Shown here: piece by piece, positions 33,464-40,530 of the stretch | Layout: every line of letters starts with the position of its first letter | How positions within the stretch are numbered: the first letter of the stretch is position 1 | Assembly (NCBI RefSeq): GCF_001507335.1 | Contig: NZ_LMAH01000001.1 | Coordinates: 62,001-126,000, forward strand | DNA from: Chryseobacterium sp. JAH | GTDB taxonomy: Bacteria > Bacteroidota > Bacteroidia > Flavobacteriales > Weeksellaceae | Direction of reading: 5' to 3' | DNA: 64,000 nucleotides | The notes under the pieces: model-generated | Database searches by the model: none | The model's input: the letters and a program-made list of their open reading frames with translations, nothing else | Told to the model about the DNA's origin: nothing | Program-made: the position numbers and the translations under genes

Positions 33464-34498
33464 ATGAATATCGAAAAACAAGTTTTAGGACTTATTAAAT
33501 TAAGTGAATACATAAAGAGCTATTTAGCGAAAAAAAATGAAGATTTTAATGAAACTGATTTTGAATTTGAATCGGTCATTAAAAAGTCTGAAATAGAAAA
33601 TCCTTGGTTTACCATAGAGAATCAAAAATTTGCTTTGAAGCAATGGTTGGATTTGTTGACAGAGGATAATTTGAAGCCTTGGCTCAGCAATTATACACCA
33701 TCAAAAACCATCAAAAAAGTGGGGTTGATTCTTGCTGGAAATATTCCTCTGGTGGGTTGGCACGATGTGATTTCAGTAGTTTTAAGCAATCATATTCCTT
33801 TGATAAAATTATCTTCAAAAGACAAACAGATGATTCCTTTTTTATTGAAAAAATGGAAAGAATTTTCTGAGAATGAGATTGAATATGAGTTTGTTGACAG
33901 ACTTACGGATTTTGATGCTGTAATCGCTACAGGAAGTAATAATACTGCGAGATACTTAGAGTATTATTTTAAAAATCATTTAAGTATTATCAGAAAAAAT
34001 AGAACGTCGGTTGCTGTGATAAAAGGCGAGGAAACGGAAGAAGAACTGAAGCTACTGGCTCAGGATATTTTCCAGTATTTTGGTTTGGGTTGCAGGAATG
34101 TGACAAGGATTTTCATTCCTGATGATTTTGTTATTGACAGAGTTTTTGAAAGTTTTATTGATTTTAAAGAAATTATCAATCATAACAAATATGCCAATAA
34201 TTATGATTATAACCGTGCGGTCTATCTCTTGAATCAGGATCAATTCTGGGATAATAATTTTGTGATGCTGAAGGAAGATGAGAAGCTTTTTAGCCCGCTG
34301 TCTGTGATTCATTTCAGCAGGTATTCTTCTTTGGATGATGTAAAGGATTTCATTAATGAGAATGAAGAAAATATTCAATGTGTAGTTGGTAAGGATGAGT
34401 TAGGATTTGATACAATTTATTTCGGAGAAGCACAAAATCCAGGTTTAGATACATATGCGGATAATGTAGATACGATGAAGTTTTTGGAGGTTATCTAA
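33464..34498 (+). CDS. Acyl-CoA reductase, LuxC family
   Basis: A 344-residue protein with the LuxC/acyl-CoA reductase pattern: GLILAGNIPLVGWHDVISV near 88-106 (nucleotide-binding loop), IPLIKLSSKD near 111, VIATGSNNTARYLEYYF near 151, RKNRTSVAVI near 174, and the probable nucleophile cysteine in YFGLGCRNVTRIFIP near 204-218. The family reduces activated fatty acids to aldehydes with NADPH; in Bacteroidota there is no luciferase partner, so the physiological role is unclear. It is divergent from a ferredoxin gene with overlapping promoters, a common arrangement in flavobacteria. Confidence 0.88.
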   Translation: MNIEKQVLGLIKLSEYIKSYLAKKNEDFNETDFEFESVIKKSEIENPWFTIENQKFALKQWLDLLTEDNLKPWLSNYTPSKTIKKVGLILAGNIPLVGWHDVISVVLSNHIPLIKLSSKDKQMIPFLLKKWKEFSENEIEYEFVDRLTDFDAVIATGSNNTARYLEYYFKNHLSIIRKNRTSVAVIKGEETEEELKLLAQDIFQYFGLGCRNVTRIFIPDDFVIDRVFESFIDFKEIINHNKYANNYDYNRAVYLLNQDQFWDNNFVMLKEDEKLFSPLSVIHFSRYSSLDDVKDFINENEENIQCVVGKDELGFDTIYFGEAQNPGLDTYADNVDTMKFLEVI

Positions 34499-34621
34499 AT
34501 TTTCATCTCGCAGATCTTAATTTCAACAAAAACTTGATACAGGTCTGAAACAAATGAAGTTAAAAATTAGCAGTCTCTTAATTTTTATTCCTAAATTTAC
34601 TTATCAACCAAAAAATATTTA

Positions 34622-35080
34622 ATGAAAAAAATAGCAATTATTCTGTCTTTTGCCGTATTCCAAATAAGCTTTGCTCAAAAGGTGAAAAAAGCAGAAATAG
34701 TAAAAGATAACCGAACGACTGAGCAGAAATTAGAGCTTGATAAAAAACAGAAAGAGCTTTTCAACGGTAAATTTGAACAGTTTATCACTGCATTGAAAGT
34801 ATCTGATAAAGAAACAATGGAAGGTCTGATATCTGATAAAACAAAATCAAAAGTGACTGATAAGGTTTATCAGAATCTTTCCAGAGATATTGATTTTAAG
34901 AGAAAAATAGTAATCTATAAAACAGGTTATCAGTCATTCATGACCGGTGAGAACTTTCCTATGATTCAATATAAATATGCGGACGATCAGACAAAACCTG
35001 ATCCGAAAGAAATTATTACCGCTATTTTTGAAGAGAACGGAAAAATTATGGGTATCAAACCTTATAAACAAACAAAATAA
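34622..35080 (+). CDS. Uncharacterised exported protein
   Basis: A 152-residue protein with signal peptide (1-18, ending QISFAQ) and a lysine-rich mature part: a helical segment TEQKLELDKKQKELFNGKFE, then DKETMEGLISDKTKSKVTDK and a short beta region ending KIMGIKPYKQTK. Family not recognised. A near -7 box (TAAATTTA) lies about 30 bp upstream. The BI-1 family gene starts 25 bp downstream on the same strand, so the two may share a transcript. Confidence 0.72.
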   Translation: MKKIAIILSFAVFQISFAQKVKKAEIVKDNRTTEQKLELDKKQKELFNGKFEQFITALKVSDKETMEGLISDKTKSKVTDKVYQNLSRDIDFKRKIVIYKTGYQSFMTGENFPMIQYKYADDQTKPDPKEIITAIFEENGKIMGIKPYKQTK

Positions 35081-35105
35081 ATTTTATTAAATATTAAAAT
35101 ATAAT

Positions 35106-35792
35106 ATGATGACAGATGTTTTAGTTGCGCATTCAACCGATGTTGAAAAGGCAAGTTTTTACAAGAAAACCTATTTACACGTTGCTTTTGCAATTCTTGC
35201 GTTCATTGGTGTTGAAACCGTTTTACTTAATGTTGTGCCTGCTGAAGTAATCGGTTTAATGTTCGCTCAGAAATACACTTGGTTGTTGGTTTTGGGTGTT
35301 TTTTGGCTGGCTTCTTTTTTAGCATCAAAATGGTCGATGTCTCAGAGTAAATCGACACAGTATTTCGGGTTAGGGTTTTATATTTTGCTGGAAGCTGTTA
35401 TTTTTCTTCCACTAATCTATATAGCAATAGCTAATTCTGATTACAATGTGATTTTTCAGGCAGCGACGCTAACAATTGCTATGTTTGCAGGAATTTCTGC
35501 AGTAGCCTTCACTTCTAAAAGAGATTTTTCATTTCTTAGAAACATCATCACCATCGGTGGTTTTATTGCTATTGGATTAATTGTTGCGGGAATGATTTTC
35601 GGTTTTAATTTAGGACTTTGGTTCTCTGTTGGGATGGTTATTTTAGCTTCGGCAACAATCTTGTATCAGACCAGTAAGCTGAAAGATTCATACGCAACCA
35701 ACCAATATGTGGGAGCTTCTTTGCAGCTATTTGCTTCAATAATGCTACTGTTCTGGTATATCCTAAGAATTTTGATGAGCAGAAGAAGTTAA
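35106..35792 (+). CDS. Bax inhibitor-1/YccA family membrane protein
   Basis: A 228-residue integral membrane protein with seven hydrophobic segments (for example HVAFAILAFIGVETVLLNVV, TWLLVLGVFWLASFLAS and ILLEAVIFLPLIYIAIA) and the family segment with TLTIAMFAGISAVAFTSKRD followed by FIAIGLIVAGMIFG. It ends LFASIMLLFWYILRILMSRRS. Members act as calcium/proton leak channels or modulate membrane proteases in bacteria. A terminator follows directly. Function in this organism is inferred from the family only. Confidence 0.88.
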   Translation: MMTDVLVAHSTDVEKASFYKKTYLHVAFAILAFIGVETVLLNVVPAEVIGLMFAQKYTWLLVLGVFWLASFLASKWSMSQSKSTQYFGLGFYILLEAVIFLPLIYIAIANSDYNVIFQAATLTIAMFAGISAVAFTSKRDFSFLRNIITIGGFIAIGLIVAGMIFGFNLGLWFSVGMVILASATILYQTSKLKDSYATNQYVGASLQLFASIMLLFWYILRILMSRRS

Positions 35793-35820
35793 TTCAGAAC
35801 GTGAGTTTTTTTAACAGTTA

Positions 35821-35855
35821 TAAAAAAAATCCTGATGTTATTTCATCGGGATTTT
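35821..35855 (+). terminator. Rho-independent terminator after the BI-1 gene
   Basis: A-run plus ATCCTGATG (35827-35835), loop TTATTT, CATCGGGAT (35842-35850) and T-run; one T-G pair. Also usable on the minus strand for the 82-residue protein gene. Confidence 0.85.
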
Positions 35856-35914
35856 TAGTTTTAAGAATAAAAATTCTTAAATATTTAGTTTTGAATCTTA
35901 GCTGACTTTGAATG

Positions 35915-36163
35915 TTATTTGTCAATTGATCCTAACACCTTTTGAGCAAATGAATTCAAAGCATCTTTCTCGCTCATGCCGTTTTGTACATTGGCGTGAA
36001 CTTCTAAAGCTCCGCAGATATTGGTAATCAACTCTCCGGCAACATTTAAATCTTCTTCGCTAGTTCCTCTGAATTCGCTGAAACTTTCCAAAACTTCTAA
36101 AGTTTTTTCAAGATTCTCAGGAGTTTGGTTTTGGTAAAACTGTCTGATTACTGGTAATTTCAT
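35915..36163 (-). CDS. Small conserved protein of 82 residues in redox cluster
   Basis: An 82-residue soluble helical protein: MKLPVIRQFYQNQTPENL, then a helix around LEVLESFSEFRGTSEEDLN and a C-terminal helix ending KVLGSIDK. One cysteine (ICGAL). From memory it may correspond to the flavobacterial DUF6952 family, which I cannot verify. It follows thioredoxin by 44 bp and peroxiredoxin further upstream on the same strand, so a role in peroxide detoxification or thiol redox is suggested by position only. Confidence 0.72.
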   Translation of the reverse strand: MKLPVIRQFYQNQTPENLEKTLEVLESFSEFRGTSEEDLNVAGELITNICGALEVHANVQNGMSEKDALNSFAQKVLGSIDK

Positions 36164-36207
36164 GTGTGATTTTTTAATGTATAAAAATTCGCTTTAACGC
36201 CAATGTA

Positions 36208-36516
36208 TTACGATAATTCGTTGAATAAATTAATTAAACTTTCTGCCTGATTAGACTGAACCTGATTCACCAATTCACCATTTTTGAAAATAGCAAACGT
36301 AGGTAAGTTATCAACTTTAGCTAATTTTCTGCTTTCAGGAAGTTTTTCTGCATCTACATATAAAAATGGAATTGTGTCATTTTCTGAAGCTAATTTTTTG
36401 AATTTTGGTTTCATGATTCTGCAGTTCCCACACCATGTTGCTCCGTACTGTACAACCACTTTTTCATTGTCACTTACAATATTTTGAAGTGTATCTTCTG
36501 TCAATTCTGTATACAT
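36208..36516 (-). CDS. Thioredoxin family protein
   Basis: A 102-residue single-domain thioredoxin fold. The redox centre is W-C-G-N-C-R with Cys29 and Cys32 (canonical is WCGPC), which should shift the redox potential, and a cis-proline loop NLPTFAIF near 70-77. No signal peptide, so it is cytoplasmic. It lies between peroxiredoxin (124 bp upstream, separated by a strong inverted repeat) and the 82-residue protein (44 bp downstream). It is a plausible reductant for the peroxiredoxin. Confidence 0.92.
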   Translation of the reverse strand: MYTELTEDTLQNIVSDNEKVVVQYGATWCGNCRIMKPKFKKLASENDTIPFLYVDAEKLPESRKLAKVDNLPTFAIFKNGELVNQVQSNQAESLINLFNELS

Positions 36517-36567
36517 AATTTTAATTTGAAAGTTTGGAAATATATTAATATGAAATGCTATTTAATA

Positions 36568-36624
36568 GAAAATGAGATAATTTTCAACTAATCATGTGAC
36601 TAATTTTAAAATTATCCCATTTTC
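36568..36624. repeat. 17-bp inverted repeat between peroxiredoxin and thioredoxin genes
   Basis: Arms at 36568-36584 and 36608-36624 pair with a single A-C mismatch around a 23-base loop. It may end or stabilise the peroxiredoxin mRNA. There is no T-run, so it could be a partial terminator that sets the ratio of the two proteins. Confidence 0.55.
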
Positions 36625-36640
36625 AAATTAACACATTATC

Positions 36641-37273
36641 TTAGTTCTTTGCTAAGTATTCAGCAGTAGAAGTTCTGTCAGCTTTCATCGCATCTTTTCC
36701 TTCTTCCCAGTTTGCAGGACAAACTTCACCGTGCTTCTGAACGTGCGTGTAAGCATCAATTAATCTTAAATATTCTTTCACATTTCTTCCCAACGGCATA
36801 TCATTTACAGACTCGTGGAATACTTTTCCAGTTTCGTCAATTAAATATGTTGCTCTGTAAGTTACATTTGAACCTGTGAAATACTCATTTCCTTCTTCGT
36901 CAAATTCAAGATCCTGATCAACAATATCTAATAAATTTGCCAATTGTCTGTGAGTGTCAGCTAAAAGCGGATAAGTAACTCCTTCAATACCACCATTGTC
37001 TTTAGAAACATTTAACCAAGCAAAGTGTACTTCGTTTGTATCGCAAGAAGCACCGATTACTTTAGTGTTTCTCTTTTCGAATTCACCTAAAGCCTCTTGG
37101 AAAGCGTGAAGCTCAGTCGGGCAAACAAAAGTAAAATCTTTTGGGTACCAGAATAAAATCACTTTTTGTTGGTTTTTTGTAGTTTCTTCAAAGATGTTGA
37201 TTCTAAGATCATCACCCATTTCAGACATTGCGTCAATCGTTACGTTTGGAAATTTTTTACCTACTAAAGACAT
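36641..37273 (-). CDS. Peroxiredoxin, AhpC type 2-Cys
   Basis: Thiol peroxidase that reduces hydrogen peroxide and organic hydroperoxides. The 210-residue protein has the peroxidatic cysteine Cys51 in DFTFVCPTELHAF and the resolving cysteine near 185 in EVCPANWEEG, the typical 2-Cys arrangement. Other conserved elements are FWYPKDFTF, GASCDTNEVHFAW (a third cysteine) and YPLLADTHRQLA. No signal peptide. First gene of the redox group with thioredoxin and the small protein. An exact -7 box lies at 37308-37315, giving a leader of about 30 bases. Confidence 0.95.
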   Translation of the reverse strand: MSLVGKKFPNVTIDAMSEMGDDLRINIFEETTKNQQKVILFWYPKDFTFVCPTELHAFQEALGEFEKRNTKVIGASCDTNEVHFAWLNVSKDNGGIEGVTYPLLADTHRQLANLLDIVDQDLEFDEEGNEYFTGSNVTYRATYLIDETGKVFHESVNDMPLGRNVKEYLRLIDAYTHVQKHGEVCPANWEEGKDAMKADRTSTAEYLAKN

Positions 37274-37307
37274 AATTTTCTAATTTTTTTTGATTAATTT
37301 AACGATG

Positions 37308-37315
37308 CAAATATA
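37308..37315 (-). promoter_or_regulatory. -7 promoter element TATATTTG of the peroxiredoxin gene
   Basis: Exact TAnnTTTG on the minus strand, read from 37315 to 37308, 34 bp before the ATG. No clear -33 TTG. Confidence 0.5.
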
Positions 37316-37521
37316 CATTGTTTTATCTATTGAAAAACACATATCTGATAAATAAAATCTATAATTGTTTTCTAGGGGTATTTCTAAATAAAATTATGAA
37401 ATACATAGATTACAGTATGTTATAATTTTATTTTATATTTAGAAAAAGTTTTTATCTATTAAAAAAAATCAGATTTAAGTTTAACCTAAATCTGAAATTA
37501 TATTTTAAAAATATTTGAATT

Positions 37522-38715
37522 TTAAACCGCTTTTTCTAAAACGTCTTTTATTCTTCTCATGGCTTCTCTTAATTCTTCTTCAGAAGCCGCATAAGAGAAT
37601 CTAATACATTCTGGACTTCCGAAAGAAACTCCGCCAACACAACCTACGTGTGCGTGCTCTAACAGGAACATGGCAAAGTCATCTGCATCTTTTATTTCGG
37701 TTCCGTTCAAAGTCTTTCCAATGTAGTAAGAAATATCCGGGAAGAAATAGAATGCTGCTTTTGGTAAAAGAACTTTAAATCCTGGAATCTCTTTCATTAA
37801 GTCAAACATTACGTTTCTTCTCTGCTCAAAAGCGTCAATCATATATTTGTATTCCGATGGATCTGTTTTTAAAGCGACAATCGAAGCTCTTTGAGCAACT
37901 GTGTTTGCACCACTTGTCATTTGTCCCTGAACTTTTTCGCACGCTTTTGCCAACCAATCCGGGCAAGCAGAGTAGCCGATTCTCCAACCTGTCATTGCGA
38001 AAGCTTTAGACATTCCGTTGATTACTGCGGTTTGCTCGTACACTTCAGGAAATTGAGCAATAGAGGTGGTTTTTGTTTCGTAATTGATGTATTCGTAAAT
38101 CTCATCAGAAATTACCGTTACATGAGGGTATTTAGCAATAACTTTTGCCAGAGATTTTAATTCATCAAATGTGTAATATCCACCTGAGGGATTACATGGC
38201 GAACTGAAAAGAATAGCTTTTGTTTTTTCATTAATGGCTTCTTCCAGCTGTTCTGCAGTTATTTTAAAATCAGTAACATATGAAGTGGGAAGCATTACAG
38301 ATTCTCCTCCCATCATCTTTACCATCTCATCATAGCTTACCCAATAAGGAGTCGGAAGAATGACTTCATCACCATCATTGATGATCGCTGCCAAAACATT
38401 AATGATTGCCTGTTTTGCACCGTTTGAGACACAAATTTGTGTCGGTTTATAATCTAACTGATTGTCTCTTTTTAATTTATCTGAAATTGCCTGGCGAAGT
38501 TCCAAAAATCCCGGGACAGGCGAGTAGTGGCTGTAGTTTTCGTTGATTGCATCAAACGCGGCCTGCTTGATATTGTCCGGAACATCAAAATCCGGTTCGC
38601 CCAAAGTTAAAGAAATGACGTCAATCCCATTAGCCTTCATTTCTCTGGCTTTATTTGACATTACGAAAGTCTGAGAGTATCCTAGTCTGTTTACTCTGTC
38701 TGAAAGTTTATTCAT
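37522..38715 (-). CDS. Pyridoxal-phosphate aminotransferase, class I/II (aspartate type)
   Basis: A 397-residue fold-type I aminotransferase of the aspartate/prephenate group. Visible features: LTLGEPDFDVPDNI near 36-49, YSPVPGFLELRQAI near 64, PTPYWVSYDEMV near 121, SPCNPSGGYYTFDEL near 171-185 with the conserved asparagine, ISDEIYEYINYE near 203, the pyridoxal lysine in NGMSKAFAMTGWRIGY near 234-249, and RFSYAASEEEL near the end. It most likely links glutamate or aspartate to keto acids; exact substrate is not fixed by sequence. Single gene with an exact -7 box 22 bp before the start. Confidence 0.92.
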   Translation of the reverse strand: MNKLSDRVNRLGYSQTFVMSNKAREMKANGIDVISLTLGEPDFDVPDNIKQAAFDAINENYSHYSPVPGFLELRQAISDKLKRDNQLDYKPTQICVSNGAKQAIINVLAAIINDGDEVILPTPYWVSYDEMVKMMGGESVMLPTSYVTDFKITAEQLEEAINEKTKAILFSSPCNPSGGYYTFDELKSLAKVIAKYPHVTVISDEIYEYINYETKTTSIAQFPEVYEQTAVINGMSKAFAMTGWRIGYSACPDWLAKACEKVQGQMTSGANTVAQRASIVALKTDPSEYKYMIDAFEQRRNVMFDLMKEIPGFKVLLPKAAFYFFPDISYYIGKTLNGTEIKDADDFAMFLLEHAHVGCVGGVSFGSPECIRFSYAASEEELREAMRRIKDVLEKAV

Positions 38716-38737
38716 GTATTCTTGTTGTCGTTTATAA

Positions 38738-38745
38738 CAAATATA
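38738..38745 (-). promoter_or_regulatory. -7 promoter element TATATTTG of the aminotransferase gene
   Basis: Exact TAnnTTTG on the minus strand, read from 38745 to 38738, 22 bp before the ATG at 38713-38715. Confidence 0.5.
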
Positions 38746-38862
38746 TATAAAAACTAAATGTTAATGAAATGTCAGTTCATATTTTTAAAAAAAATCAGCT
38801 TGAAAAATTGATTAATTTGACATATTCGCTTCAAAAAACAGAACAAAATATGAAATAAAACT

Positions 38863-38870
38863 TATTTTTG
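38863..38870 (+). promoter_or_regulatory. -7 promoter element TATTTTTG of rsmG
   Basis: Exact TAnnTTTG, 18 bp before ATG 38889. It covers an in-frame TTG at 38868, which therefore is not the start. Confidence 0.55.
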
Positions 38871-38888
38871 CTTTTTATATTCAATCGT

Positions 38889-39524
38889 ATGTCAGTAGCG
38901 TTAATCCAAAAATATTTCCCGGAGCTTTCCGAAAAACAGATCGAGCAATTTGCAAAATTAGAAAGCCTTTATGGTGAATGGAATGAGAAAATCAACGTGA
39001 TTTCCAGAAAAGATATGGAATCACTTTATGAGAAGCATATTCTTCATTCTTTAGGTGTTGCCAAAATTATGGAATTTGCTCCAGGAACTAAAGTATTAGA
39101 TATTGGAACCGGCGGTGGTTTTCCTGGAATTCCCCTGGCGATTCTTTTTCCTGAAACTAAATTTACTTTGATTGATTCTATTGGAAAGAAAATTACAGTC
39201 GTAAATGCAGTAGCAGAAGGCGTTGGGTTAACAAATGTAACTGCAATTCACGGTAGAGCTGAAAAGGTGAAAGAAAAATTTCATTTTGTAGTGAGTCGTG
39301 CCGTTACGCAGATGCCTGAATTTTTAAGGTGGCTGAAGGGGAAATTTGAAAAAGAACAGTTCAATAATAAGCATAACGGAGTTCTTTACTTGAAAGGAGG
39401 TGATCTTGCTGAAGAGCTTGCTGGATTAAGATGCGAGCTTTTTAACCTTAAAAATTATTTTGAAGAAGAATTTTTTGATACCAAGAAAGTGGTTTATTTA
39501 TCAAAAGGTAATTTTAATTCGTAA
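38889..39524 (+). CDS. rsmG: 16S rRNA (guanine-N7)-methyltransferase RsmG
   Basis: SAM-dependent enzyme that methylates N7 of G527 in 16S rRNA. From ATG 38889 the protein has 211 residues: LESLYGEWNEKINVISRKD near 27-45, the LYEKHILHSL segment, the SAM motif VLDIGTGGGFPGIPLAI near 75-91, DSIGKKITVVNAV near 105, and RAVTQMPEFL near 140. All are standard RsmG signatures, and length is normal. The frame is open seven codons further upstream from a TTG inside the -7 promoter box; that start is rejected. Confidence 0.95.
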   Translation: MSVALIQKYFPELSEKQIEQFAKLESLYGEWNEKINVISRKDMESLYEKHILHSLGVAKIMEFAPGTKVLDIGTGGGFPGIPLAILFPETKFTLIDSIGKKITVVNAVAEGVGLTNVTAIHGRAEKVKEKFHFVVSRAVTQMPEFLRWLKGKFEKEQFNNKHNGVLYLKGGDLAEELAGLRCELFNLKNYFEEEFFDTKKVVYLSKGNFNS

Positions 39525-39589
39525 TTTAGTATCCGGAAGGAATAAATTGCGATAAATTACGTTTAATAATAATAAATCATTACAATACT

Positions 39590-39994
39590 ATGAAATCATT
39601 TCTAAATATAAGTTTTGCTGTAATTGTTACAGGAATTTCACTTGTATCCTGTAAAGATGATGATTACGAAACGATACAGTCCGTTGAAAAAGTCAAAATT
39701 GACAGCGTTGCAGTGGTGAATGATACGATGGATGTTTTTTCTGTGCAGAGCATTAGAACGTACTCCAGTTACGCATCAGGATGTCAGGGATTTTATGGGT
39801 ATGATTATATTCATAACGGGGATTTTGGCAGAGATGTTACTGCCTATCAGTTTAAAACGAACGGATTGTGCTCTCAGACTATTCATAAATCAGCAAATCA
39901 ATTTAATTTCAGCCCGCAGAAGGTAGGTACTTATACTTTTAAATTTTGGAAAGGTGATAATAATTGGATCACCAAAACAATTGTAGTAGAATAA
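39590..39994 (+). CDS. Small lipoprotein of unknown function
   Basis: A 134-residue protein with a lipoprotein signal: hydrophobic stretch to LVSC with Cys21 as anchor, followed by an acidic linker KDDDYE that suggests surface export in Bacteroidota. The mature part is beta-rich with two cysteines (SGCQGFYGYDYI and GLCSQTI) and ends YTFKFWKGDNNWITKTIVVE, which looks like a small immunoglobulin-like or jelly-roll fold. Family not recognised. Its stop codon overlaps the start of the next gene by one base (TAATG), so translation is coupled. Confidence 0.75.
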   Translation: MKSFLNISFAVIVTGISLVSCKDDDYETIQSVEKVKIDSVAVVNDTMDVFSVQSIRTYSSYASGCQGFYGYDYIHNGDFGRDVTAYQFKTNGLCSQTIHKSANQFNFSPQKVGTYTFKFWKGDNNWITKTIVVE

Positions 39995-40530
39995 TGAAAG
40001 GAATATTGTTAGTTTTTATTTTGATTTCCAGTTTCTTAAGGAGTCAGCGGATAGAGTGGAAGGAAGGCAGTAAGTTGGTTTGGAGTAATTTCAAAAGTAA
40101 AATTAATAATCAGCGCGGCAAAGATATTGTAGCATACACGCATTGTGGTTGGGTGTACTCTGTCACTAAATCATCTAATCCGAAAGGCATCGCAAAGGTC
40201 AGTATAGAAACAATTTTCAACGAAGATAAATCCTGGAAAGACGAAAAACGAATCAATGATTATGTCTTGAACCATGAACAGAAGCATTTTGATATTGCAG
40301 AAATATTTGCAAGAAAAATCAGAAAAGAAACCGTTGACAAAATAAAAACGACAGGCGATTACGATAAATATTTTCAGACCATTTATAATAGGATTATTAA
40401 AGATTATAAAAATTTTCAGGCTTTATACGATGGCGTAACAGAACACGGCATGAACAAAGAAAAGCAAGCCGAATACGATACACTGATCAGCAAAGAGCTT
40501 GAACAACTAAAAAACTTCAGAAAACCTTGA
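39994..40530 (+). CDS. Exported HExxH protein, DUF922-like
   Basis: A 178-residue protein with signal peptide (to about FLRSQ) and a zinc-protease-type motif HEQKH at residues 94-98 (HExxH) in the segment VLNHEQKHFDIAEIFARKIR, preceded by IEWKEGSKLVWSNFKSK. This matches the DUF922 group of predicted secreted metalloproteases. ATG 39994 overlaps the upstream stop by one base; an in-frame upstream start at 39964 would destroy the signal peptide. Its own stop TGA (40528-40530) overlaps the TTG start of the nuclease gene. The operon joins envelope proteins with a DNA-repair type protein, which is unusual. Confidence 0.8.
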   Translation: MKGILLVFILISSFLRSQRIEWKEGSKLVWSNFKSKINNQRGKDIVAYTHCGWVYSVTKSSNPKGIAKVSIETIFNEDKSWKDEKRINDYVLNHEQKHFDIAEIFARKIRKETVDKIKTTGDYDKYFQTIYNRIIKDYKNFQALYDGVTEHGMNKEKQAEYDTLISKELEQLKNFRKP

